From: Porodaedalea pini
Lineage: Eukaryota; Basidiomycota; Agaricomycetes; Hymenochaetales; Hymenochaetaceae
Assembly: GCA_002794775.1 (NCBI GenBank)
Contig: NBAY01000016.1
Coordinates: 310,001-374,000, forward strand
Direction: 5' to 3'
DNA length: 64,000 nt
The notes beneath the pieces are model-generated. The model was not told the origin of the DNA. It ran no database searches and saw only the letters and a program-made list of their open reading frames with translations. A program made the translations under genes and the position numbers. Below, in pieces: positions 46,859-57,762 of the stretch; within the stretch, counting starts at the first letter, position 1; each line of letters opens with the position of its first letter.

Positions 46859-47103
46859 GGTCGTCCGAGACGCGTGAACGGGATGGCGAATGGCGAGAGG
46901 CAAGCCGCGGCACAGCGCGCGTCGTCTCGTGAAAGCAATTGCAAGGTCCGGTTTACGTAGATCAATCAGGTGTTCTCCCTGCTCTTGCTCCAACAGTCCA
47001 TTTTCGCCACAGTTTTTGAACATCCCATACACGTTGATCTCTCTCTTCCATCTTCACCCTCCTTTCGCGAGTTATCACGACGGCGACGCGACGAACACAT
47101 CGT

Positions 47104-49734
47104 ATGCATCATGGATGTACCCGCTGCAGCCCCGCCCCCCGAGGCGCGCGTCTTGTCGGGAACTCGCTCCTCTACGCTATTAGCGTCTTCGCTAGCTTGG
47201 GTGTCTTCTTGGTATGTACATCATTTACCATCAGCATCCAATCGTACTCGATCTGACTTTCGTTCGTGCTTTAGTTTGGCTATGATCAAGGGTAAGTAGT
47301 CGCCACAGTGTCCATACGTACATTCATGTATCTCATCTGTCTTTCTCAGAGTTATGTCCGGTATCATCACTGGGCCATACTTCCAGAACTACTTCCAATT
47401 GGGTGATGTCCAGCTGGGCACTATGGTTGCTATCCTAGAGATTGGCGCGCTCAGTATGTCTGCGCCGTATACCTCCGCGTGAATCGCCCATCTCATAATG
47501 CCTTACAGTCACGTCGCTTGCATCCGGTCGTATAGGAGATATCATTGGACGAAAGATGACTCTGTTCTGGGGTGCGGTAGTCTTCACGACTGGCGGCGCA
47601 ATCCAGACCTTCACGAACGGGTTTTACATGATGATTGCGGGCAGACTCATCAGTGGCTTCGGGGTTGGCTTGCTTTCGTGGGTATCTTAACCCTTTTCTG
47701 AGTATTTGAGACTGATTTACTTCGTTCAGGACGATTGTTCCTATATACCAGAGTGAAATATCGCCGCCTAATCATGTGTGTTTATACATTTGTCATGTGG
47801 CTACATTTTATTCACTAGTGCAACTCTTAAACTTTAGAGAGGAGCACTCGCGTGCATGGAATTTACAGGAAACATCTTCGGTTATGCTTTCTCGGTCGTG
47901 CGTACTCCAAAGCGTACTTATGCGAATGCGTGACTGATTGTTACTAGTGGACGGACTATGCTTGCTCTTTCATCAATTCTGACTATTCATGGCGTTTGCC
48001 TCTGTTCATGCAATGTTTTATTGGCGCTATTCTCGCTGGAGGTTCCTTGCTCATGCCCGAAAGTCCACGGTATGTTTTGAGCTTCTTGAGAAAGCAAGAT
48101 ATTGACGTCTTGTTACAGCTGGTTGATAGACACCGACAGAGATGAAGAGGGAATGCGTGTAATTGCTGATTTACACGGTGGCGACCCTAACAACATCACC
48201 GCTCGCGAAGAATTTCAGGAAATCAAAGACAGAGTCATATTTGAGGTAATATGCGATGCAATCGGCTGTAGTATGCACTCTTACATTACTCTTTCAGCGT
48301 GAATCGGGCGAGGCCAGGTCTTACCTCGTAATGTGGAAGAAATATAAGAAGCGTGTCCTTCTGGCTATGTCCTCTCAAGCCTTCGCTCAGCTGGTTCGTC
48401 TCTTTGCAGTCGATATTTCATCTTGCTGATGCTGACTTTATTTAGAATGGAATTAATGGTATGTTTTTGTGAGAAATAATTGAATTGTGTAACTAACGAT
48501 CTTGCCGGAAGTCATCTCGTACTACGCTCGTGAGTCCTCCTGAAATCTAGATATTGTCTTCCACTCATTTGGTGTATAGCTCGTGTCTTTGAAGGTCTAT
48601 CCTAGTGTCTCAGTATATCATTTTGTTGCTAAATACGTGTCTGCAGAGGCTGGTTGGGTTGGTCGCGATGCCATTCTTATGGCGGGCATCAATGCTCTAA
48701 TCTATCTTATGAGCACTGTACCCACCTGGTTCCTGGTTGATCGTTGGGGAAGGCGAGCGATCTTGATGTCTGGTGGTGTAGTTGTAAGCACGCGAATCCT
48801 TTCTTTTCTTAATCTACGTTTACGATAAAATTCTATAGATGGCCTTATCTTTGATCCTGACTGGGTGGTGGATGTACATTGATGTGCCTAAAACTCCACA
48901 AGCTGTTGTCGTCTGCGTTATAGTCTTCAACGCGGCCTTCGGCTATAGTTGGGGACCCATCCCGTGGCTGTACCCACCTGAGGTAAGTCAGGGAAAGCAA
49001 CAAATTGTTTTCTTCGACTAATCGTACAACGCATCTAGATCATGCCCCTTACTGTTCGTGCAAAGGGTGTGTCGATTTCTACTGCGACAAACTGGGCATT
49101 CAACTTCCTTGGTCCGTGGATTTTAACCCGCAGTGATCAACCTTGATGACGTGTTTCTCCTTTCACATAGTTGGTGAGATGACTCCGGTCCTTCAGTCTA
49201 CCATCCAGTGGCGTCTTTATCCGTTGCACGGTTTCTTCTGCACGTGTAGCTTCATTCTTGGTAAGCTCAATCCCGTTCGACTATGGCCTTTGTCTGTGCT
49301 TATAAGTATTTCTTTAGTTTACTTCCGTAAGTACCGTGTAGCAATTATCCGCGTAAGCTGACACCACTTTAATTCTCAACCAGTTTTCCCCGAGACCAAG
49401 GGTGTTCCTTTGGAAGAAATGGATGCTGTTTTCGGAGAAGGTCTGTTCTGGGGATCCATTTTCCTAATCTGATGTCCTAATACCTTCCGGCTCAACAGAG
49501 GAACGCATCGAAGAGGAAGAGGAGATGGAAGAAGAGGAATTGGAGCGTGCCGTGCTTTCTGGGAGTCGAAGCAGTCTTAGCTTCGGTTACGGTGCGATCG
49601 GAGTGACCCCGAAGCCTACTACGCCATCGGCTTCAGGCGAAGGTTCTCGCAACCCGTTCGTCTGGATGCGCCGCTCGAATGCCAACAAGTCTGGCCAGGG
49701 AGAGCGTGAACCGCTTAACCAAGAGAACAGATAA
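47104..49734 (+). CDS. MFS sugar (hexose-type) transporter, copy 1
   Basis: Twelve-helix proton-coupled or facilitative sugar transporter of the plasma membrane. 19 exons, 546 aa: 47104-47211, 47275-47291, 47350-47453, 47509-47677, 47730-47775, 47838-47897, 47948-48070, 48120-48245, 48298-48393, 48446-48458, 48512-48529, 48580-48594, 48647-48783, 48839-48982, 49039-49111, 49171-49260, 49318-49326, 49384-49440, 49499-49734. Family signatures: FLFGYDQGVMSG in helix 1, GRIGDIIGRKM, PESPRWL after helix 6, QLNGINVISYYAPRVFE (helix 7, QQ/N-x-x-G-x-N), WGRR, and PETKG after helix 12. The tail is an acidic EEEEEMEEEEL stretch. Exons of 13, 18, 15 and 9 nt are needed to keep conserved helices. The ATG at 47104 fits the paralogue's start. 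Confidence 0.9.
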
Positions 49735-50388
49735 GTTTGAGTCTCAAACTAGAGCTCCGGGAGAGTTTCCGTCCTTCCTTACGAACTCACTCACATTACG
49801 AGCCTTACGAGTCTGAATTATAGACCAAGCATTGGCCTTGAGACGGGAAGAGATCGGTGAATCGTCGAGCTTTCCAGGTCTCTGGATTGTATCATTTAAT
49901 CAACCACACATATGTTGGATTGCATTTGCATTCGCATTCTCGTAGTTATTACCAATCGATGATCTAACTTTTATTCTGCGATACTCCTTCGATTGTTGAG
50001 GGGAAGAGCCCCCGGATCGACATGTGAATTTGATTGGATGATGGTAAGCAATGATGGCGGCCCGTGCAAGGCTCGCTCTGCGCCGACGTGACCGACGTCC
50101 AGAAACGTGTCTGATTTCAGCTCACTAGTACTGAGTATCTGTCTCTCAAACCATACCGACCGCACTTTGTTTTCCACGCGGCTTCTCAGCTGTGTACGGC
50201 TGTGAGCGAACTTTGATAGGCGCTGACCATTGACATCTCTTGCACAACGATTCTGCACGCTGGCTCAGTCTCCGCACTCAGCACTTCTGCAACCGGAATA
50301 TACTGGCTCTCTGTCCAAGTCGCATGCTGCGTTGGCATCGACTGACATTCGATAATATCACCTTCCTTATATCTATCTCTATGCAAAC
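49735..50388. other. Intergenic between tandem transporters
   Basis: 654 bp with one ACTAGTACT at 50124. No gene supported. It serves as the promoter of copy 2. Confidence 0.5.
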
Positions 50389-53089
50389 ATGCTGCCGACA
50401 ACAAGGATGAAACATACCGGGAGCAGGCTCGTCGGACAACCGTTGCTCTACTCTATATCCGTTTTCGCCAGCTTGGGCGTATTTCTCGTGCGTTACTGTT
50501 CCTTTTGAACCATCAACGGCTTAATGGATTGAACATACTCTAGTTTGGCTATGACCAAGGGTGTGTTTTTGTTGTAAAGCAACAGAAAGCCCTCGTTCAC
50601 TAATGATCGTTCTGCACCAGAGTCATGTCTGGCCTCATAACAGGCCCGAACTTCCTCGCTTTCTTCAAGAAGCTGGACTCTTTCCAGCTCGGTACGATGG
50701 TCGCCGTGCTAGAGATTGGTGCCTTCCGTATGTCTCTGACCTCTGGTGTCTAGCATTTGAAATTCGTTGACGCGTTGCATGATGCAGTAACTTCTCTCCT
50801 CGCCGGGCGCGTTGGTGATGGCATTGGACGGAAGATGACGCTCTTCAGTGGTGCGGTGCTGTTTGCGACCGGCGGCGCGATACAGACGTTCACGACGGGC
50901 TACGAGGTCATGATCGTTGGGCGGATCATCAGCGGGTTTGGTGTTGGGTTGCTTTCGTGAGTGCCATGTGTCTCAATAGAAATCTGAAGACAACAGAGCT
51001 GAATATTTGCACAGAACGATCGTGCCTATATACCAGAGCGAAGTTTCTCCCCCCACGCATGTCAGTAGTGTCATGTATTCATCTGTTTCGTGTCTCACCT
51101 TAGCTCACTAACTTAAAAGCGAGGCGCCCTCGCATGCATGGAATTCACGGGAAATATATTTGGCTACGCCATCTCAGTGGTGAGCAATTCAAACCATCTG
51201 TTTCTTAGCAAACATGCTGACTGTCGCGCAATTCGTCGTAGTGGACTGATTACTTCTGCTCGTTCATCGAATCTAACCTCTCTTGGAGAATGCCTCTTTT
51301 CGTTCAAGTCGTGATTGGTCTCATTCTTGCTGGCGGTTCTCTGTTTATTCCAGAAAGCCCACGGTACATAACTTCCTTTTGTTCGCTACGGTCTTCGTTG
51401 ATCATTTGTAATTTGCAGATGGCTTATTGATACTGGAAAGGATGAAGAAGGCATGCGCGTACTTGCTGACCTTCACGGCGGGGACCTTGAAGACCGCGAA
51501 GCAAAGACCGAATTCCGGGAAATCAAAGACAAAGTCATGGCCGATGTAGGTTTCATCTCTTTCTTCTCATCCTGGCGTTTTCGTGGTGACGATAGATATG
51601 ACAGCGTCATTCTGGCGACAGGCGGACTTATAAGGCTATGTGGAAACGTTATAAACGCAGGGTGTTGCTTGCGATGTCCTCACAGGCTTTCGCTCAGCTG
51701 GTACGCACCTTTTGAGACTCCGTTGTAAACATGCCATCTAACAACCTATATCTTGCTTTCAGAACGGCATAAATGGTATGGTAGCTTATTTATTTGTACT
51801 TGATATAAGCTGATCTGAATTGGCATCTAGTCATTTCTTACTATGCTCGTGTGTATTCTCAGTTACTCCTCTGTATTCCTCTACTGATCAACTTCCTCAA
51901 AAAGCTAGAGTGTTCGAAGGTTTGCATGAAGGCACTTTATGTTAATATCTTTTCTAAATTTTAACTTGCAGAGGCCGGGTGGATAGGAAGAGATGCGATT
52001 CTTATGACCGGGATTAACGCCATCATCTACCTTCTTAGCACAGTACCAACGTGAGTGCTTATGTTTTAGTTTTTATGTCTTACTTACAGCAAGTTAGCTG
52101 GTACTTGGTAGATAAATGGGGCCGACGCGCTATTCTCCTCTCCGGTGCTGTCGTTGTGAGTGCTTGAAGGTCAAAATGAGACATGACGAACTGACGCATT
52201 GGATCACAGATGGCTATATCGCTGACTGCTACAGGGTGGTGGATGTGGATTGACGTCCCGCAGACGCCCCAAGCCGTTGTTGTCTGCGTCATCGTTTACA
52301 ACGCTGCGTTTGGATATAGTTGGGGGCCTATCCCTTGGTTGTACCCACCTGAGGTAAACATTACACGTTGATCGTCATTAGGTCGTATTGGACTAAGTGT
52401 TATGCAGATCATGCCATTGACAGTGCGTGCGAAGGGTGTATCGTAAGCACTGGTACATGTCGGGCTTTGAGGGAGCTGCTTATTTTTCATTCTTAAGCCT
52501 ATCGACTGCTACAAACTGGGCTTTCAACTATCTGGTTGGGGAGGCGACGCCTGTGCTCCAAGAAGCTATCGAATGGCGACTGTATCCTATGCATGGAGCA
52601 TTCTGCGTCGCGAGTTTCTTCCTTGGTAAGCCCTGTCTTTCCCAGCGATGAGTTTGTTAAATAACACTGTTGTTTGTCAGTATTATTCTGTAAGGAATGT
52701 CCCAAATGATTTTCCATCCTTCCGCTAACACCAGGTGTACGCTAGTCTATCCTGAAACGAAAGGAATTCCATTAGAAGAGATGGATGCTGTATTCGGAGA
52801 AGGTATGCCGAATACCTTCTTGCAGGTGCGGTGACTGACTTGAAATTATGCAGAAGACAGCAAAGACTCGGACGGGTACCCCATGGACGATCTCTCGGAA
52901 CAGGCCGCGCTTGTGGGCCGTGGCGAACATGAACACGATGACAACGAGGCAACGCTAGCTCCCCATAAATATTCGCATGAGGAGGGTGCTAATGGATCTT
53001 GGAAGCCGTTCACTACGACGCTTCGTGAAAATGTCAGCGGGCATAGTAGCAGAGGGAGTTATGCGTCTTTAGCTGATGAAGAAGCATGA
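50389..53089 (+). CDS. MFS sugar (hexose-type) transporter, copy 2
   Basis: Tandem paralogue of the gene at 47104-49734, intact. The start gives MLPTTRMKHTGSRLVGQPLLYSISVFASLGVFLFGYDQG in two pieces across intron 1 (the junction falls after VFL). The same helices and signatures follow (PESPRWL, QLNGINVISYYAPRVFE, WGRR, YPETKG), and most intron positions match copy 1. Copy 2 has one extra intron (about 52443-52497) inside the AKGVS/STATNW block and an extra one after VPT (~52051-52100). The 9-nt exon is retained at 52681-52689. The C-terminal tail after FGEE is unrelated to copy 1 in sequence (DLSEQAALVGRGEHEHD), which suggests different trafficking or turnover. Substrate is unknown; clustering with copy 1 suggests regulated sugar uptake. 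Confidence 0.88.
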
Positions 53090-53511
53090 CATCCTGCCAT
53101 GTGCTACTTCTTTTATTTTCCTAATACATATGCTATGTAATGGGCGTAGGGTACTCCTAACTTATCACCATTTCGTTCAAGCTATTTTCCTTTCTTCTGC
53201 TGCAGCACGTGAGCAATCTTTGATTACAATAACCTACAAAATGAAAGGAGAAGAAAAACTAAACGCGGGGAGCACAGAAGAGCGTGCTAATGCATATGAA
53301 GGGGTATGGTATACGACGAAACAGGTGATGTACGAGATAGAAGTAGAAACTGAGGTCGCGATTCAAGGCACCGGAATGTTAGAAATAACTTAATAAGGGC
53401 ATGGGTTCTGGATTGAGGATCGACAGACGCGTCTAATTGTGGCGAGAAGCTGACAATAACCACACTGGCACTCAACCTCCTTTCAAAGAGAGCTCTGTTT
53501 GCGCGGACGAA
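53090..53511. other. Intergenic before Osh1-like gene
   Basis: 422 bp, AT-rich left half. No gene, RNA or repeat recognised. Confidence 0.5.
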
Positions 53512-56500
53512 ATGGCAGAAATGTCATCAACGAGTGTGTACCCAGATGTTCTCAAGCATATCTTACAACTGACTGAAATTGTCTTCGACAATGTGCTAGA
53601 CGCAGCCGAACCTTTATACCAAGTGAAACTCCTTGCAGCTCTGCGGAATGGTATGCACTGTGCAGGTTGCAAGAGAGATTGAACAGTATGCTAAAGCCTC
53701 ACTTCGTAGGTGACACCGCTCTCATCCACCAGCTGCTCGCAGAGATTGGGAAGGTCAAGCGACGGGGCTCAAATGACGATGTTGATATCGGTGCCGCAGC
53801 CCTCCACCTTGCCATAAGATGCGCCTCGAGTGAGTACACAGCACTCCTTATCCCTGTTTACATCTTAAGGCTTCGATATAGCCGATACTATTGGCCTTCT
53901 ACTATCAAATCGCTCAATTTCTCCGAATGCAGTCTATCCGCATGGGTCAGGCACGACCGCGCTGCATCTAGCTGCGTCAATCGGTCGTGCCGACGTGGTC
54001 AACTTACTCCTTGAACAGGACGGGATTGACGACACAGTTCGGGACGCGCACGGAAGGACTTGCAAGGATGTTGCGCGAGGGAAAGACGTGCACAAAGCTA
54101 TTCGCGGTGGGTCCTTTGTCAATGAATGCAGCTGCATCTTTTGCTCACTGTTTTGCAAAGACTCGAGATCGCTCTTAACCGCATCATACAGGTCCCTTCT
54201 GCATTCTTACATCGCGTCACCACGCACCCAGGGCGCACCGCAGGCTCTTGTTGATCTCTTGCATTCACCCCGAGCCCGTCTTGTTGACCTTTCTTACCTC
54301 GACCCCACGTCCGGCCGCTCTTTGTTGCATGAAGCAGCGCATCGAAAAGACCTCAGTCTGATAGATACTAGTATTAAGGCCGGTGCGGACGTGTTTGTGC
54401 GCGATAGACGCGGTAAATCCGTTGGAGAGAGCGCGAGTGGAAACAAGGACGATAAAGTGCGCGTGTTTCTACGACAATGTAGGTGTACAAATTCTGTACG
54501 AGAAGTCGAAATTGATTTATACCAGTTACGAACCATGACACGAGCCTATTGGATCAGGCGGTAACTGGCGCAGAACCGCCATCGTTGAAGGGATATCTGA
54601 GCAAATATACGAATGTCGCGAAAGGCTACAACACTCGCTGGTTCGTGCTTAAGAATGGTGTTCTCTCATGTTAGTCCTTCTTCTTTGTCATTTGATTGGG
54701 ATGCATTTCTAATGTTCTTTTAGATTACCGCCATCAGGATGATGAACAGGTTGCATCTCGCGGGTCTATCGCGATGAAGTCTGCGATGTTGAGATACTCA
54801 GCGACCGCAGATAAGTTGCGGTTCGAGATTCACTCTAATCCCGGCCGTGGCCAGCAGAAGTGGTATATAAAAGGCAGCCACGCAGTCGAGGTTGGCCGCT
54901 GGACACAGGCGATAGCGCGCAGTATTGAGCTTGCACGGCGCGATGGTGGAAATTGCCAGACGCAAAGCGGAAGTGAGAGCGAGACGCATAGTCTGAGACA
55001 CCTCGGAGCGAGCCTCAGATCGTCAATCTCATCGCGGAGAGCCGGAAAAGATTCTGCGTCATCTATTCACGATTCATTGGAAGAGAACCTCGCAAAGGAA
55101 TCAGAAAACGAGGCGCGAGGCGAAGGCGCAGATGAAGATGAAGATGAAGGAGAGGATGATCAGGCCGAAGAAGACTCGTCCGATTCGCGTTCTCAGCGTG
55201 CACCGCCATATGAGGCAGAATATACTCTGCATGGTAACACTACGGCTGCGCAGGTGGAGTTGACTGCTCAATTGGTCGCGTCACTTGTTCTTCCTTCTAA
55301 CGCACCTAGTGCGTTGCAAGACGTACGCGCCGCGCTCGAAGATTCTGCCCAGGCAGCATCGCGCATGGTCAGTGATCTCGTACGCATGGCAGCAGAGCGT
55401 GAAGAGTGGTGGCGCGAGCAACTATCGCGAGAGCGAGCACGTGGAGCTCTATGGGAGGAGAGTCTGCAGGTTGTCGTCAAAGAGGGCGCAGCACTTGAGC
55501 AAGAGCTAAAGAGCCGATCCCGAGCACGTCGTCGACTCAGTCGAAGTGCTGAAGATCGTTCGAGACGTGCGAGTGCAGACATAGGCAGATCAACAATCCG
55601 AATGCGCGGAAGCGTGCAGTCCGGAAACTTCTCTCCCCCACTCTTCCGTCTTGAACAACCTCCACTTTCGCAATCGGTATCGGGATTATCTGTGGCTTCA
55701 CTGAACGAATTTCCTGCTGTGGACGGCGGTGACATTAATCCTTACGCGGCTTCCAGCTCTTCTCTTCCTGCACCTCTGGAAGAAGACGTTGAGGACTTGG
55801 TCGACACTGACGAAGAGGATGAATTCTTCGACGCGATCGATTCAAACCTCCTTCCAAACGTCGTTGTCCCCGAAGCTCTCACGAAATCACCGCCGATGGA
55901 TGCTGGATCTTTCGTTCAGCTTGACCAATACGAAGGCTACAAACATCTCCGAGATAAACTACCCATTGACAAGGACACGAGACCACCGACGAGCTTGTGG
56001 AGCGTACTAAAGCATTCCATCGGAAAGGATCTCACCAGAATTAGTTTCCCAGTTTTCTTCAACGAGCCTACAAGTATGCTGCAAAGAATGGTATGCATAT
56101 AATTTCCTAGAAATCAATAGCTATGTTAATATGGTCATGCTACAGGCAGAGGACATGGAGTTCTCTGAGTGTCGTGCGCATTTTCTATATGCGTTGTAGA
56201 GGTTTTTTTGACGTTTTTGTTTCACATCTAGTCGACGCGGCATCTGCTGAATCCGATCCACATAAGCGAATAGCCTTCGTGGCAGCTTTTGCTATGTCGA
56301 ATTACTCCAGCACCATCGGACGTATTGCAAAACCTTTCAACCCTATGCTGGTTCGTCTTTTTATTCGCTGGGGCCATTTTCCACCCGCTTATATCTTTTC
56401 AGAACGAAACGTTCGAGTACGTCCGACTAGACAAGAAATACCGATATGTGTCCGAGCAGGTCAGCCACCATCCGCCGATATCGGCTTGCTGGGCCGAATC

Positions 56501-57469
56501 ACCGCTCTGGCATTACTTTGGTGAGGTAGACGCGCAAAATAAGTTCATGGGAAAATCCTTTGAGATTCGTCCGACGGGTGTTGCGCATGCGGAACTCATC
56601 ATTCCGGAGAAGTTCGGTAGTCCAGAGTACCCGAAGGCGAAAGGCCTGCTTGGCAAGGGCAAGGTCGTTGAACACTACAGCTGGAAGAAGGTCACCACGA
56701 ATGTATCAGGCTTCATTCTGGGATCTCCGACTATCGACCATTACGGCGATATGACTGTGAGTCGTTTGATCACTTGTCTCCCTTGTGTGTATCGGACTGA
56801 AGTGGGTTTCAGGTGATAAATCATCGGACCGGCGATACTTGCATTTTGACTTTCAAGCCGCGGGGTTGGCGCGGAAAAGACGCGTTCGAGATCTTTGGGC
56901 GTGTGATGGATGCCGACGGGAATGTGGTGTATGAGATTGCAGGACGCTGGAACAGTCAACTTATCGCGCGCGCTGTTGGAACTGGCTATGGCGTGCTGCA
57001 TCCGGACGTGGCGATCCAAACACCCACCTCGCCGTCTACGCAGGAGTTCATTCTCTTATGGCGTAACACTGAGAAGCCACCTTCACCGTTTAATCTCACA
57101 CCGTTTGCAATCACACTGAATGACCTTCCGGAGAAGACGCTGCGGCCTGTGCTTTGTCCGACAGACTGTCGAATGCGACCTGACCAGCGTGCATTTGAGC
57201 TCGGGAAGTACGAGCGTGCAAACGAGTTGAAGTTGAAACAGGAGGATTTCCAACGCGCGACGCGGCGCGCTCGGGAAGAGGGACGCATGGTACCGCATCG
57301 GCCGCGGTGGTTTGGAGCGAAGACGGAACCTGAAACTGGCGAGCGTATGTGGGAGCCTTTGAGAGCTCCTAATGGCGAGGTAGCATACTGGAAGGAAAGA
57401 GAAGCTGTTTGGCAAGGGAACGTACCCTGGAAGGACGTCGAAAATATCTTTATTGACGACCAGCCCTAA
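53512..57469 (+). CDS. OSH1: Oxysterol-binding protein, Osh1/Osh2 type
   Basis: Lipid-transfer protein exchanging sterol/PI4P at ER contacts. About 9 exons: 53512-53650, 53710-53829, 53933-54478, 54526-54669, 54724-56090, 56146-56170, 56232-56350, 56403-56756, 56813-57469; ~1,156 aa. Ankyrin repeats at ~60-240 (GTTALHLAASIGRADVVNLLL; GRSLLHEAAHRKDLSLI). PH domain ~291-392 (LKGYLSKYTNVAKGYNTRWF...). A FFAT-like motif EFFDAID in an acidic stretch (~682) should bind ER VAP. The ORD begins ~740 and includes the fingerprint EQVSHHPPISA and a C-terminal WQGN...W. Exon 3 may contain an extra intron around 54110-54190, where the frame stays open. Overall class is certain. Confidence 0.92.
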
Positions 57470-57514
57470 TTGTCAGGAATATTGGACGGTTGCTGTTTAA
57501 TCGGAAGAATCACA

Positions 57515-57620
57515 TACAGCTGGGTACAAAAATTCAGGAAGTCACGTGATTTGAGGAACTGCTGCGTTAGATTGTCATATAATCTTCACGTGACTTCCTG
57601 AATTTTTGTACCCAGCTGTA
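57515..57620. mobile_element. Mini inverted-repeat element, perfect 35-bp arms
   Basis: Arms 57515-57549 and 57586-57620 are exact reverse complements (35/35), separated by 36 nt. Each outer end is TA followed inward by CAGCTGGGTAC, so the core is 57517-57618 bordered by TA duplications, as for Tc1/mariner-type MITEs. There is no coding capacity. As RNA the arms would fold into a long perfect hairpin. It lies in the 293-bp gap between the Osh1-like gene (stop 57469) and the helicase start (57763), both + strand. Confidence 0.75.
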
Positions 57621-57762
57621 TAGCTGTTGTATGAGTACCATAGTACACTGGATACAACTCACATAATTTCTCAATTTCTCATTGAAAATTCGGAATCATT
57701 CCCTGTGCGGTTAGCACGTGAGCCGATCGTCTTGCAACGCGTCGAACGTGACTGAAATTTGC

